Positions 19,501-29,500 of a DNA stretch of 64,000 nt are shown piece after piece. This DNA comes from an uncultured Bacteroidales bacterium (GTDB taxonomy: Bacteria; Bacteroidota; Bacteroidia; Bacteroidales; UBA932), in assembly GCA_947179325.1 (NCBI GenBank), contig CAMXAU010000008.1:1-64000 (forward strand), read 5' to 3'. Position 1 is the stretch's first letter; each line of letters starts with the position of its first letter. The translations under genes and the position numbers were made by a program. The notes under the pieces were generated by a model. It worked only from the letters and a program-made list of their open reading frames with translations, was not told the origin of the DNA and ran no database searches.

Positions 19501-19602
19501 GAACTGTCTTCTGCCACAGGCAGCAACTATTACCAGGGAGTTGACTATTTCATGCTTCCGAGCACACGCAACTTAGGATTCAACGTGAAATTCCAGTTCT
19601 AA
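16536..19602 (+). CDS. SusC/RagA-family TonB-dependent transporter, frame broken at a G8 tract
   Basis: SusC proteins are outer-membrane TonB-dependent channels that import glycans captured by a SusD lid. The signal peptide (MFKTFKLSMLRYC... ending ANAQEQA) starts at 16536, but that frame stops at 16674-16676. The mature protein (GISGIITDNQGP, plug DEVVVTALGIKREEKTLAYN, barrel to FNVKFQF at 19602) is in another frame, open from before 16588. The two frames meet at eight G's, 16645-16652. With seven G's they would join as QEQARGGISGIITDNQGP, a normal SusC N-terminus of about 1,020 residues. As written, the gene gives only a 46-codon peptide or an unsecreted product from ATG 16588. Downstream are susD-like, GH18 and LamG genes. 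Confidence 0.85.
16645..16652 (+). repeat. G8 homopolymer at the signal peptide / mature SusC junction
   Basis: Eight consecutive G residues, the longest G run I saw in the window. Seven (or ten) would keep signal peptide and mature SusC in one frame; eight puts them out of frame. Such tracts are classical sites of slipped-strand mispairing and also of sequencing or assembly error. Confidence 0.9.
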
Positions 19603-19617
19603 ACAAAAACAGAGAAA

Positions 19618-21126
19618 ATGAAAACAATAAAAACGATAATATCTATAGCTGCAATGGCTGCATTGACTATGGGGTGTACTGCGAGATTCGGTGAGTACAA
19701 CACTGACCCATATGCAGTCAAGAGCGCAGATCCGGCAATCCTGATGCCGACGATGATCGAGGCCCTTATGTATGTGCAGCAGAACGACTCTCAGATGGTG
19801 GACCAGATGGTCGGCACGCTTGGAGGCTATTTCACATTGTCCAACCGCTGGGGCGGACAGAACTTTGACACCTTTAATGCAAGTGATGACTGGAATGCCA
19901 TTCCTTATGAGACTCCTTTCCTTGATATCTATGGCAACTATTTCGAGATAGAGAAGTATACCAGCGGTTCCGGACATTATTATGCAATCGCTACACTTGT
20001 GAAGGCGGCTGCCATGATGCGTGTAGCCGACTGCTATGGTCCTATCCCTTACAGCAAGGTCCAGGATGGAAAAATGTATGTGGCGTATGATTCGAATGAG
20101 GATGTATATGCAAACATCATTTCCGACCTGAGAAGTGCTGCCGGTGTCCTTTACACGTATGCATCCGAAAACTCATCCAAGAGGCCTCTTGGTTCGCAGG
20201 ATGCACTTTATGCCGGAGATTACATGAAATGGGCTAAGTTTGCCAACTCTCTGATCATGAGGGCTGCTATGCGTATGGGAAGCAAAGAGGAGTTCCTTCT
20301 TGCATATGAGTCTCCATACGGCTATATCGAGACAAATGCAGATAATGCCATGATGGACCCTAAGGCCCAGAGGAATCCGTACGACCTTGCATCCGAAAGC
20401 TGGGGTGACATCAGGGTGAACTCTTCCATTGTTGACTACATGAATGGCTATTCAGATCCGAGGAGGAGCAGATATTTCTCCCAGGTGGGCGGAAACTATG
20501 TCGGAATGCGTTCGGGAAAAGCAGAGTTTGACAAGTCGGAAGTTACTCCGAAGTTCTCTATGACAAACTTCGAGGAGACTTCAAAACTTCCTGTATTTGT
20601 CGCTGCGGAATCAAGTTTCCTGCTTGCTGAGGCTGTTCTGAGGGGATGGATTTCAGGTGATGCAAAGACTTTTTATGAAAACGGGATCAGGCTCTCAATG
20701 GAGCAGTGGGGTGTTACTGCCGGAATAGATACGTACATTGCAGACGCAACGTCAGTTCCTGCAAGCCATACAGCTGACCCTGCAGGTTTCCCTGACTATA
20801 CAAGGCTTACCAAGGTGAAGATTGCATGGGATGCCTCCGCTGATTTCGAGGGCAACCTGGAGCAGGTCATAACCCAGAAATGGATTGCAAACTATCCGAT
20901 GGGAATAGAGGCATGGTCAGAGTGGAGACGTACAGGCTATCCTGAGCTTGCTCCTGTAATTGACAACAGGTCTGGCAATGTCATAACAGATGACAAGAGG
21001 GGGATGCGCAGGCTCCGTTATTCGTTCAATGAGCAGAGCCTGAATAAAGAAAACTATGTCAATGCCCTCCAGCTTCTCGGAGGTGCAGACAATGAGGCAA
21101 CAGATCTGTTCTGGGCCAAGAGATAA
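19618..21126 (+). CDS. SusD/RagB-like (SusD-like_2) nutrient-binding outer-membrane lipoprotein
   Basis: The surface lid protein partnering the SusC at 16536-19602. The 502-residue protein has a lipoprotein signal ending MGC (Cys20) and the SusD-like_2 features: NTDPYAV near the N-terminus, ILMPTMIEALMYVQQND, and TPR-like helices with KAAAMMRVADCYGPIPYSK in the middle. The C-terminus has GIEAWSEWRRTGYPELAP, a hallmark of this subfamily. It starts 15 bp after susC and continues the operon. SusD-like_2 proteins often occur with GH18 and DUF1735/LamG proteins, as here. Confidence 0.92.
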   Translation: MKTIKTIISIAAMAALTMGCTARFGEYNTDPYAVKSADPAILMPTMIEALMYVQQNDSQMVDQMVGTLGGYFTLSNRWGGQNFDTFNASDDWNAIPYETPFLDIYGNYFEIEKYTSGSGHYYAIATLVKAAAMMRVADCYGPIPYSKVQDGKMYVAYDSNEDVYANIISDLRSAAGVLYTYASENSSKRPLGSQDALYAGDYMKWAKFANSLIMRAAMRMGSKEEFLLAYESPYGYIETNADNAMMDPKAQRNPYDLASESWGDIRVNSSIVDYMNGYSDPRRSRYFSQVGGNYVGMRSGKAEFDKSEVTPKFSMTNFEETSKLPVFVAAESSFLLAEAVLRGWISGDAKTFYENGIRLSMEQWGVTAGIDTYIADATSVPASHTADPAGFPDYTRLTKVKIAWDASADFEGNLEQVITQKWIANYPMGIEAWSEWRRTGYPELAPVIDNRSGNVITDDKRGMRRLRYSFNEQSLNKENYVNALQLLGGADNEATDLFWAKR

Positions 21127-21145
21127 TTTGATTAGAAAACAGTAT

Positions 21146-22264
21146 ATGAAAATGAATATCTTTAGAATATGTATTCCGGCATTTGCTGCCATTGTTCTTT
21201 CTGCCTGCAGTGACTGGATGACTCCACAGCCGGAAATCCATGATGTCCCTCTTACTTCAATAGTGAAGGATGAGGCCTATTATCAGGCCCTCAGGGACTT
21301 TAAGGCAAGCGAGCATTCTATTTCTTTCGGCTGGTTCAGTGAGTGGGATGAAGGTGATGCAAGCACTACAAACATGCTTCAGGCCGTACCGGATTCAATG
21401 GATGTAATTTCACTCTGGGGCAGTTTTGAACTTACACCGAAGAAAAAGGCGGACCTGGATTTCGTGACAAAGGTAAAAGGCACAAAGGTAGTTCTCTGCT
21501 CGTTTATCGGTGAAGTCGGCTGCCTGTTTACTCCTGCAGAATATGCCGGGAATGTTGACATGCAGAAAGAATACTGGGGCTGGGTTGACGGTGACAATGA
21601 AGCTATCCATAACTCAATCATCAGATGGACCAAGGCCATTTCCGATTCTTTGTATGCTACAGGGTATTGTGGTATCGACATTGACTATGAACCTGGCGAA
21701 TATGGCGGAAGCCTTTGCCGTAATTCGCAGTATTTTACATGGTTCGTTGAGGAAATGGGAAAATATATAGGCCCTCAGTCGGGTACGGACAGGCTGTTCA
21801 TCCTTGATGGTTATCTGCAGTCTATTCCGAATCCTTCTCAGCTTGGAGTCTATTTCGATTATTTTGTGACCCAGGCATATACATGGGGCGCTACAGGCTC
21901 TGATGCAAGCCTTGAATCCAGGTTGACCATGTATTACAATGTTTACAGTTCTATATATAGCCTTGAGGAGTTTACTAACAGGTTTGTCGTTACGGAGAAC
22001 CTTGAATCCGCACTGGATTGCCTTAAGGGTGGATACAGCTGGAAGGATGATTATGGCAGGGTGCTCAACAGGGACAAGTTCCCGGGGCTTATGGGATTTG
22101 CAAGCTGGGAGCCGGACAACGGATTCCGCAAAGGAGGCTTCGGTGCTTTCCGCTTCAGCAACGAGAAGATAAACAACCCAAGGTACAAATGGATGCGCAA
22201 GGCAATCCAGCAGCAGAATCCTGCACCTGGCTACAATGTTGTCAAGAAAGAGGATTGTCTTTAA
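21146..22264 (+). CDS. GH18-family glycosidase lipoprotein (endo-beta-N-acetylglucosaminidase-like)
   Basis: GH18 endo-enzymes cut the chitobiose core of N-glycans or chitin by substrate-assisted catalysis. The 372-residue protein is a lipoprotein (VLSAC, then SDW). The catalytic strand reads YCGIDIDYEPG (174-184): Asp178, Asp180 and the acid Glu182 are kept, but the first Asp of DxxDxDxE is Cys175. Further barrel features are QAYTWGATGSD and GFASWEPDNGF. The frame is open from 21056, but 21146 gives the signal peptide and follows susD by 19 bp. The gene order susC, susD-like_2, GH18, DUF1735-LamG resembles high-mannose N-glycan loci of Bacteroides. The substrate is inferred. Confidence 0.85.
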   Translation: MKMNIFRICIPAFAAIVLSACSDWMTPQPEIHDVPLTSIVKDEAYYQALRDFKASEHSISFGWFSEWDEGDASTTNMLQAVPDSMDVISLWGSFELTPKKKADLDFVTKVKGTKVVLCSFIGEVGCLFTPAEYAGNVDMQKEYWGWVDGDNEAIHNSIIRWTKAISDSLYATGYCGIDIDYEPGEYGGSLCRNSQYFTWFVEEMGKYIGPQSGTDRLFILDGYLQSIPNPSQLGVYFDYFVTQAYTWGATGSDASLESRLTMYYNVYSSIYSLEEFTNRFVVTENLESALDCLKGGYSWKDDYGRVLNRDKFPGLMGFASWEPDNGFRKGGFGAFRFSNEKINNPRYKWMRKAIQQQNPAPGYNVVKKEDCL

Positions 22265-22291
22265 TGGCGTATAATAACTAACAGAAAAATC

Positions 22292-23527
22292 ATGAAGAAT
22301 ATATTTAAAATAGGAGCCATTGCATTGGCTGCGCTGTTTACAGCAGGCTGCGATGATGCTGAATATGGTGAAGGCGGAAAAGCTGGTGATGTCCTTGGAG
22401 TGCATGCATTCCTTGCAGAGAGCATCAATGCTTCCGGAATAGCAAGCGATGCCGTAAAGCTTACGGTAAATGAAGGGGCTAAGGTCGTCCTTACCCCATC
22501 CCTTACAGACAAGCTCGATGCTGATTGTGAATTGCGTTTTGTGATTGACCAGGCTGTGCTTGATGCATATAATGCCAGTGAAGGTACAGGCTATAAGATG
22601 TTTGATGAAAGCCTTGTTGACCTTGGAGATGACATCAGGATCGGGGCTGGGAAATATGCTGCGGATGCAGCCGTAATCACCATGGACAAGATTCCTGTGG
22701 AACTGTCAGGACTTCCTCTGGCTCTCCCTGTGAGGCTTGAGAAAATCAGCGGTGATGTAGAGATTGCGTCAAATACTGCGTCGTATGTCTTTGTGATTAC
22801 ATCCCCTATGGTAAATGACATAGCTCAGTTTACAGGTGCAGCAGGTCTCTGGGTCAATGATTTTGAGCAGACTTTCCCTGAGTTTACCATTGAGATGCGT
22901 CTTCAGGTGGCAAATACTTCTAACAGGAACAGGGATATATTCTGTACGCTGAATGACGGAGAGATGATGTTCCGCTTTGAGGATCCTCAGAGCTTTGACG
23001 GAACGAATCCTGCGCATGCCCTTGTGCAGTTCCAGGGAGTAGGGGATTATCTGAACCCTGATTCGGGCAAGTATATCCATTCAAATGAATGGCAGCATTA
23101 TGCCGTTACATATGACGGAACCAAGGTTACGATTTATGTGAATGGAATCAAGGCCGGCGAGAAGAGTGTGACTTCAAAGGTTGTGAAGGACGGATATTTC
23201 AAGTATCTGACATACGGAGGAATCGGAGGCTATAATGGCACCTGGTCACCTGGAGACACATGGTGGACCGGCTGTAAAATCATGGTGACTGAATGCCGTA
23301 TCTGGTCAGTAAGCCGTACAGCAGACCAGATCAGCAAGAACATCCAGTCTGTTATGCCTGACACCAAGGGGCTTGAAGGCTACTGGAGAGTCAGCAGGTC
23401 AACTTATGATGAGGAGACCAAGGAATTTGCTGACCTTACCGGCAAGGGACATCCGATGACGACTTCCAAGTCTTTTGTGTGGAATGAGAACATTTCCACA
23501 GAGGACCTTGCTACAGCCTGGAAGTAA
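22292..23527 (+). CDS. DUF1735 + LamG-domain surface lipoprotein
   Basis: A 411-residue lipoprotein (signal ending FTAGC, Cys20). Residues about 30-170 match the DUF1735 pattern of Bacteroidota surface glycan-binding proteins. Residues about 185-400 form a concanavalin A-like/LamG fold (EWQHYAVTYDGTKVTIYVNG is split by strands; also ITECRIWSVSRTADQI). It is the last gene of the operon, 27 bp after the GH18 gene, followed by two hairpins. By analogy with N-glycan loci, it is probably a glycan-binding partner that presents substrate to the GH18 enzyme; no catalytic residues are evident. Confidence 0.8.
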   Translation: MKNIFKIGAIALAALFTAGCDDAEYGEGGKAGDVLGVHAFLAESINASGIASDAVKLTVNEGAKVVLTPSLTDKLDADCELRFVIDQAVLDAYNASEGTGYKMFDESLVDLGDDIRIGAGKYAADAAVITMDKIPVELSGLPLALPVRLEKISGDVEIASNTASYVFVITSPMVNDIAQFTGAAGLWVNDFEQTFPEFTIEMRLQVANTSNRNRDIFCTLNDGEMMFRFEDPQSFDGTNPAHALVQFQGVGDYLNPDSGKYIHSNEWQHYAVTYDGTKVTIYVNGIKAGEKSVTSKVVKDGYFKYLTYGGIGGYNGTWSPGDTWWTGCKIMVTECRIWSVSRTADQISKNIQSVMPDTKGLEGYWRVSRSTYDEETKEFADLTGKGHPMTTSKSFVWNENISTEDLATAWK

Positions 23528-23538
23528 GTCTTGACATG

Positions 23539-23600
23539 ATGCCGCAACACTGCGGCATGGAATAAGCAAGGGCGGTTGAACAATTTTCAGCCGCCCTTAT
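23539..23600. terminator. Two hairpins between convergent operons
   Basis: Hairpin 1: perfect 8-bp stem ATGCCGCA/TGCGGCAT (23539-23558, loop ACAC). Hairpin 2: AAGGGCGG/CCGCCCTT (23568-23575 with 23591-23598) followed by an AT-rich run. Together they probably end the GH18 operon on the plus strand and the S9-SusCD operon on the minus strand. Confidence 0.65.
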
Positions 23601-23616
23601 ATTTATTGGTGTGGAT

Positions 23617-24882
23617 TTATTCTGCTTTCTTGAAGGTTGCGTTGATGTACATGCCTGACATTGTGGCTTTAGGCTTGTCGTCGTTGTACATGGACCATGA
23701 AGGGTCGTTCCACTCTTCAACCATGAACGCTGTTGACTGATAGTCGATTATGTACAGGTCAAGAAGCTCGTTGCCGCTGTCGTCCGTTATCATCCTGATT
23801 CCTGCTATGGCTGTCCTGTCGTCACTCTGTGTCGCTGCGGAGAAGTCGCGGTTGACATTATCCAGGTTGAACATCTGGAGATTCAGTGCTTTCAGGTTAT
23901 TGTACAGCTTGAGGTCAGGGAGCTCTTCGCCAACGGAGAAGCCTGATTCTCCAATGAAATAATTCTTGAACTCGGACTTGAAGTCTGGTACCAGCGTGCC
24001 GGTCTCTGTATCAATGGTGAAGGAATCTTCAGAGTTGAATACCGGGTATCCTTCTAAAGAGCTTTCATCGCAGTACCACTCTGCGATTATGCCTTCCTTG
24101 GTTGTCACAAGCTCGTTTATCTTCCATGTGCCTCCAAGCTTTTCCCACTGGGAACCGATGATTGACACTTCTATCTCGAGGTTGTTGCCGGCTCCATATT
24201 TGTTTGATGGATTGAGGTTGAGGACAATCAGGTCTGCATCCGTGTCAACTGTGCCCGCAAATTCAAGGGTAATGTATCCCTGGCTTGAGGCAGGTGAGAT
24301 GACAGCCGCCTTTACTCCGTCTGCAAAATTGAAGTTGACACCTTCTTTGGCAGTCGACTTTGCCGTGTTTACGGATACGGGTATTTCATCACCATCCTGC
24401 AGCTTGAGAGGATTGCCGTTGCCGTCATAGATTCCTACCGGGATTTTTGCCGTAGTCGTCATGATAGCTGTTTTCCCGACAAATGAACAATATCCTATCT
24501 TTTCGCTCAGGCTGAATGTAGTTGTCTGGTATGTCCCTGCCTGGAATCCTGCAGGCAGGTTGATTGAAGCAGTGACAGTCTTCTGCGCGTCATAGTTTAT
24601 CGGGGTGACTTTTATCGTAGTGACAGGTGATGCACCTCCGAAGATGAATGCCTCTGCGGACACTGTATAGTCTACATCCTTTTCAGCTGTTCCGCTGAAT
24701 GTGACAGGGAATGTGACTGCATCTGTACCTGTATAGTCCTTTACCATGATGGAAAGGACTGATGCACCGTCAACAGTGGTGGGGATGGCAGTCTCAAATG
24801 AGACGGCAGGAAGTTTTTGCTCCTCCTGGCAGGCTGCAAGCAGGAATGCTGCAGCGAGCATTGTGAACATGAATCTTTTCAT
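23617..24882 (-). CDS. Calx-beta-like surface lipoprotein of the S9-SusCD locus
   Basis: A 421-residue lipoprotein (signal ending LLAAC, Cys18). Residues about 25-245 look like two tandem Calx-beta/Ig-like beta domains: each has 'FPVTFSGTAEKDVDYTV' or 'AKEGVNFNF' style strands. The C-terminal ~170 residues form another beta-rich domain (GGTWKINELVTTKEG onward) resembling lipocalin-like or DUF-type C-terminal domains in SusCD operons. No catalytic motif is seen. As last gene of the five-gene minus-strand operon it is likely a surface binding accessory of the transporter. Confidence 0.65.
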   Translation of the reverse strand: MKRFMFTMLAAAFLLAACQEEQKLPAVSFETAIPTTVDGASVLSIMVKDYTGTDAVTFPVTFSGTAEKDVDYTVSAEAFIFGGASPVTTIKVTPINYDAQKTVTASINLPAGFQAGTYQTTTFSLSEKIGYCSFVGKTAIMTTTAKIPVGIYDGNGNPLKLQDGDEIPVSVNTAKSTAKEGVNFNFADGVKAAVISPASSQGYITLEFAGTVDTDADLIVLNLNPSNKYGAGNNLEIEVSIIGSQWEKLGGTWKINELVTTKEGIIAEWYCDESSLEGYPVFNSEDSFTIDTETGTLVPDFKSEFKNYFIGESGFSVGEELPDLKLYNNLKALNLQMFNLDNVNRDFSAATQSDDRTAIAGIRMITDDSGNELLDLYIIDYQSTAFMVEEWNDPSWSMYNDDKPKATMSGMYINATFKKAE

Positions 24883-24912
24883 AATTATTTGTTTTGTTGT
24901 AAGTGATTTGAC

Positions 24913-25122
24913 TTAGTTTGATGATGAGATGGCTTCATTGTATTCCTTTTCAAGCGCTTCTATGACAGCCCTGTCCTCTGCCGTAAGGTCAACAGGGTCA
25001 GGAAGGATATATTCTGTAGCGTAGCCCTCATTCAATGGGGGCAGCTCGTCTGCGCTGTTGCATGATATTGACGTAATCGCGGCTATGCCCGCTGCTATGC
25101 CTGTGTATATTGTCCTTTTCAT
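24913..25122 (-). CDS. Small acidic lipoprotein (69 aa) of the S9-SusCD locus
   Basis: A very short lipoprotein: MKRTIYTGIAAGIAAITSISC places the lipid-modified residue at Cys21, leaving a mature part of about 49 residues, acidic and with one predicted helix (LTAEDRAVIEALEKEYNEAI). The frame is open to 25206, but only 25122 gives a clean signal peptide and avoids the susD gene. It lies between susD (37 bp) and the Calx-beta lipoprotein (30 bp), so it is part of the operon. No known domain is recognised; it could be a small auxiliary subunit of the SusCD complex. Confidence 0.65.
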   Translation of the reverse strand: MKRTIYTGIAAGIAAITSISCNSADELPPLNEGYATEYILPDPVDLTAEDRAVIEALEKEYNEAISSSN

Positions 25123-25159
25123 TCTGCCGGTGTCATTTAAATATTGTCTCATGTGAAAA

Positions 25160-26548
25160 TTATCTTGTCTGTGTATATCCTGGGTTCTGTACAAGTCCTT
25201 CAACAAGCTCTATGTCGTTGATTGGGAGAGGGAATGTGTACATGAACCTCATTGTGGTGTATTTGCGTCCTTGCTTGGCAGCCCAGAATTCAGGCCTTCC
25301 GTTGCGTTTCAGCTCATACCATCTGTCGCCTTCCATGAACAGCTCTTTCCTCCGTTCGCACATTATTGCGTAGAGCAGGGGAGTCAGCGGATTGCCTTTG
25401 GCGTCTTCCTTGATCAGCCCGTCCGTGTCTACAGGCGGCAAGGTCTCCATTGTATAGTCAACGCAATCTGTTATCCTGAGTCTCCTGAGTTCGTTGACCG
25501 CGCTGAGGGCACCGGTGTAGTCCCCGGTGTGGTAGAGGCTTTCTGCAAGTATCAGCTGCATTTCTGCGCTTCTGAGGCAGGCGAATGCATTCTTTGTGAA
25601 TTTGCGCTTCCTGTCGAAGGACAGCCTGTATCTGATGTCTCTCTCTCCTTCTGCGAAAAGTTCAGCAAGTGATCTGCTGACAGGCCTGTTTGAGACATAG
25701 CTCTTGGTCCCTCCATAGCTGGTCATTTCTCCGGTATCGAGCACTGTGCAGCTCTTGATTATGATATTGCCTTTCCTTGTGACTTCCGACCCGAGCATTT
25801 CTGTATAGGAAGTGCCGCTGATGAGCGGATATGCATCAAGTATCTCCCTCGCATATCCGGAAGCCTTGGTGTAGTTGCCTGACCAGAAATAGAGTCTTGC
25901 AAGGTATCCTTTCATTACATCGCTGTTGAACCTGTAGACTTCATCGGATATTCCGTAGGATATAGCCGAGAGCATGTCGGATTCTGCCTGTTCTATTGTC
26001 TTTGCCATTGTGCTGCGCAGAGGCTTTGCCTCCATGTCGAACTCCGTGACAACCGGGACCCCGTATCCGTCAAGGTTTCCTGTGCATGGCTCGCAGAAAT
26101 CCCTGAGGAGATTGTAGTAGCAGATGCCGCGTATGGCATGTGCAGTCCCGAGGACATCCTTTGCGGTCCTGCTCTCCCTCTCTTCAAGATAGCCGATTAT
26201 GATGTTGCAGTCACGTATGACAGAATATGTATTTGCATATAGTGTCTGTTTTCTGTTGAGCTGGTCTCCAATGTACAGCGGGAAGTAGTTGCCGGCCGGG
26301 TAAGGTGTCAGGCTGGCTTCCAGATTGTCAGCATAGCACTCGAGATAGCATGCTGACGCTATGTCTCCAAGAATGGTCTGCTCTCCATGGTCGATGCTGT
26401 TCAGGTGGTAGTGCAGGAGTGCAGAGAATTCTTCCGCAGTCTTCGGTGTTGTCTCTCCGTAGGGCTTTATGTCAAGATATTTTGTGCAGGAGCATACCAT
26501 TGATGCGGCGCATGCAATAATTATATATGGTAATCTGTAATGTTTCAT
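25160..26548 (-). CDS. RagB/SusD-family nutrient-binding outer-membrane lipoprotein
   Basis: A 462-residue SusD homologue: lipoprotein signal with Cys21 (CSCTKYLDIKPYGETTPKT, the classic SusD N-terminus), TPR-like helices (AHAIRGICYYNLLRDFCEP), and the C-terminal MCERRKELFMEGDRWYELKRNG that marks canonical SusD/RagB proteins. It closes the SusC barrel encoded 12 bp upstream. Because an S9 peptidase heads the operon instead of a glycosidase, the cargo may be peptides as for RagB of Porphyromonas gingivalis; that is inference. Confidence 0.92.
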   Translation of the reverse strand: MKHYRLPYIIIACAASMVCSCTKYLDIKPYGETTPKTAEEFSALLHYHLNSIDHGEQTILGDIASACYLECYADNLEASLTPYPAGNYFPLYIGDQLNRKQTLYANTYSVIRDCNIIIGYLEERESRTAKDVLGTAHAIRGICYYNLLRDFCEPCTGNLDGYGVPVVTEFDMEAKPLRSTMAKTIEQAESDMLSAISYGISDEVYRFNSDVMKGYLARLYFWSGNYTKASGYAREILDAYPLISGTSYTEMLGSEVTRKGNIIIKSCTVLDTGEMTSYGGTKSYVSNRPVSRSLAELFAEGERDIRYRLSFDRKRKFTKNAFACLRSAEMQLILAESLYHTGDYTGALSAVNELRRLRITDCVDYTMETLPPVDTDGLIKEDAKGNPLTPLLYAIMCERRKELFMEGDRWYELKRNGRPEFWAAKQGRKYTTMRFMYTFPLPINDIELVEGLVQNPGYTQTR

Positions 26549-26560
26549 GGCAATTGATTT

Positions 26561-29500
26561 TTAGAAGCTCAGGTTGAGGCTGAATGTGAATGAACGGCTC
26601 TGGGGATATACGGCTCCTGGTGTCTCCGGGTCTATTCCGGAGTAGTTTGTTAGGATGAACAGGTTGTTCATCAGGAAACTTACGCTCATGCTTCCCATTT
26701 TCATCGCGTTGACCCACCTGTCGGGAAGCGAGTACGAGAGTGATATGGAACTTAGTTTCAGATAAGACACATTTTCCAGCAGGAGGCAATTGGCGATTGT
26801 GCTGGAGTATGGCTGTGTCCTGTTCAGATAATTTCCGGAGGCGTCCGTGAGACGTTCGCCCCATGCATCTATAAGCCTCGGGTAGCCGTCTGTTACAGGA
26901 TTGGCAACAGTCCATCTGTGGGTTACATCTCTTGTCACGTTCAGATGGTTGACATACAGGTCGTTCAGACTGCTCTGGATAGGTTCATTGCCGGATCCGT
27001 CCCCTACGTAGGCATATGAAACAGGGCATGTGATGTCATTTATGACCTTGCCTCCAAGTGAAAAGTTTCCTACGATGTTGAGGGACAGTCTCCTGTATGT
27101 GAATGTTGTCGAGAATCCACCTGTCCATGGGGCATTGGAGGTCCCTACATAATAGAGGTAGTTCTGGTATTTCTGATAGTCAGTGATATCTGTTATTGTC
27201 ACATCTGGCCGCAGCTGGAAGTTGTAGATTCCGGTTTCCGGGTTAATCCCGGTTGTCTTTCCGGTGAATATCTTCCCGATGGGATACCCTACATAATAGC
27301 TGTCCCCTATGAGGCTTCCTGTCGGGGAATCGTATCTTGTCAGGACATTGAGGTTATATGCGGCATTGGCTGTCAATCTCCAGGAGAAGTCCTTTACTCT
27401 CAGTATCGTCGCTCCAAGCGTAAGCTCTACTCCCTGGTTGACCTGCTCTGAAGTATTGTAGCTCTGGGTGTAGAATCCGGTTGTCTGCGGAATCCTTACG
27501 CTTGTCACAAGGTCGATGTTCCTGTTGTGGTAGTAGGAGAACTCTCCTGTGATCCTGTCCTTCAGGAAGCCGAAATTGACCCCCGCATTGAATGTCTGGT
27601 TCTTTTCCCATCTCAGGTTCGGGTTAGGGGCGTTCTTGATTGTTCCCATGCGGTAGAAGTCCTCGTCTGTTGTCCTGTATATATTGCTGTATTGCATGAT
27701 GAGGACAGGATAGACACTTCTGTTGACTCCTCCTGTGTATCCGAAACCTGTCCGCAGGCTAAGTGTGCTCAGGATATCAGATGCCGGTTCCATCCATTTC
27801 TCCTCGTCTATGTTCCATGCTCCGCTGACAGACCAGTTTGCGTTGAACTGCTGCTTGCTGCCGAAATTATTGGAGCCGTCTGTGCGGATTGTTCCGCTGA
27901 AGACGTATCTTCCGAGGAGGCTGTATGTCGCTGTGCCGTAGAATGATGCAAAGGCATTTTCTATGATGGACTGCCCGGAGCATCCGTCCATGATTGTCCC
28001 GAAGCTTGACAGGCTGCTGTAGTCAATGGTAGCCCCGGACGACGGGAACAGCGGTGTGGAATGATTGCCTGTTTCCGGGTCATAGCCATAGCGTTTGCTG
28101 ATTATGCTCTTGGCGTATGAACTGCGGATCTCTGCTCCTGCAATTGCGCTTATGCTATGTATTTCCTTGAATGTCGTTGCGTAGTTCAGCTGTCCCCTGA
28201 GCAGATAGGATGTGTTGTATCCTGAGCTTTGGGTAATAGAGCCGTACGTGCGCCTGGATGTGAGGCTCTGTCCTTCAAAGGGCCTGTCCTGGAAAGCGGC
28301 GTATGTGTCTTTCCCGTTGATATTCTCAGACAAGTCTCCGCTGTAGGTGAATGATGCAAGTCCGGTGAAATTGAGCCCTTTTGCTATGTTGACTGTCGCC
28401 GTGCCCTTTATTGTGGCAGATGATGATATCGCATTGCTTGAAGTCTCGTTGATCTCCCTCATGATGTTAAATCCGTTGGAAGGGATGTATGTGTTCAGTC
28501 CTCCATTCGCTACTCCCAATGTGAAATAGGTCTCATCCGCCCGGTAGCTGCCGTCTTCATTGTATAGCCTTTCATAAGGGTTGGCGAAATATGCGTATCT
28601 GAACATGTCTACATTGTTTGACGGTGCATATGCCTTCTGGTAGCTGAAATCTGTCTGTATGCCGAATTTCAGCCATTTGAGAGGACGCGAGTCTATCTTT
28701 GCATTCAGGCTGTATGACGATGCTCCAGTGTTGACGACAAGGCCGTTGTTGTAGTTGAATCCACCGGAGACATAATATGTGAGCTTCTCGGAACCTCCAC
28801 CGGATACAGATATGTAGTGGCTTGTGGAGACGGTGTTACGGAAGAGCACATCGAACCAGTCGGTTGTCTGCGAGGCAAGGTCTGCAATGCATGCATCCTG
28901 TTCTGCATCTGTCATTCCTGCATATTTCCCGTATCCTGAGCGGATCTGCCCGATAACTCCCACGACGGGATAATGTGTGCCGGTGCCTGTCATTGTCGCG
29001 CTGTATCCTGCTGCAGAGAACTCGTCCCATAGCTCCTGCTCCCATGCGAGTTTCTCAGGAGATGTCATCAGGTTGGCATTCCTGGATGGCTTTGTCTGTA
29101 CGGATACCGAACCCATGTAGCTTACACTTGTCTTTCCTGCCTGTCCGTGCCTTGTGGTAACGACAATTACACCGTTTGCCGCCTGTGAACCATAGATGGC
29201 AGCTGCAGCGGCATCTTTCAGGACTGTGATTGATTCAATGTCGTTCGGGTTGATGCTTCCTATGCCGGTCGCGAATATGTCATCAAAGTCCCCAGAACGA
29301 ATCTGGCTTGTGTTCAGGGCTGGAATGTTTTTCTGCAGCGGGACTCCGTCGACAACCCATAGCGGCTCGGCGTTTCCTGTCAGGGTGTTCGTGCCCCTGA
29401 TCCTGACCTTGGCAGCCGTGCCGGGACGTCCGGATGTCATCTGCACATTCACACCGGCAAGTTTGCCCTGAAGCAGTTGGTCCATGTTTTTCAGAGGGTT

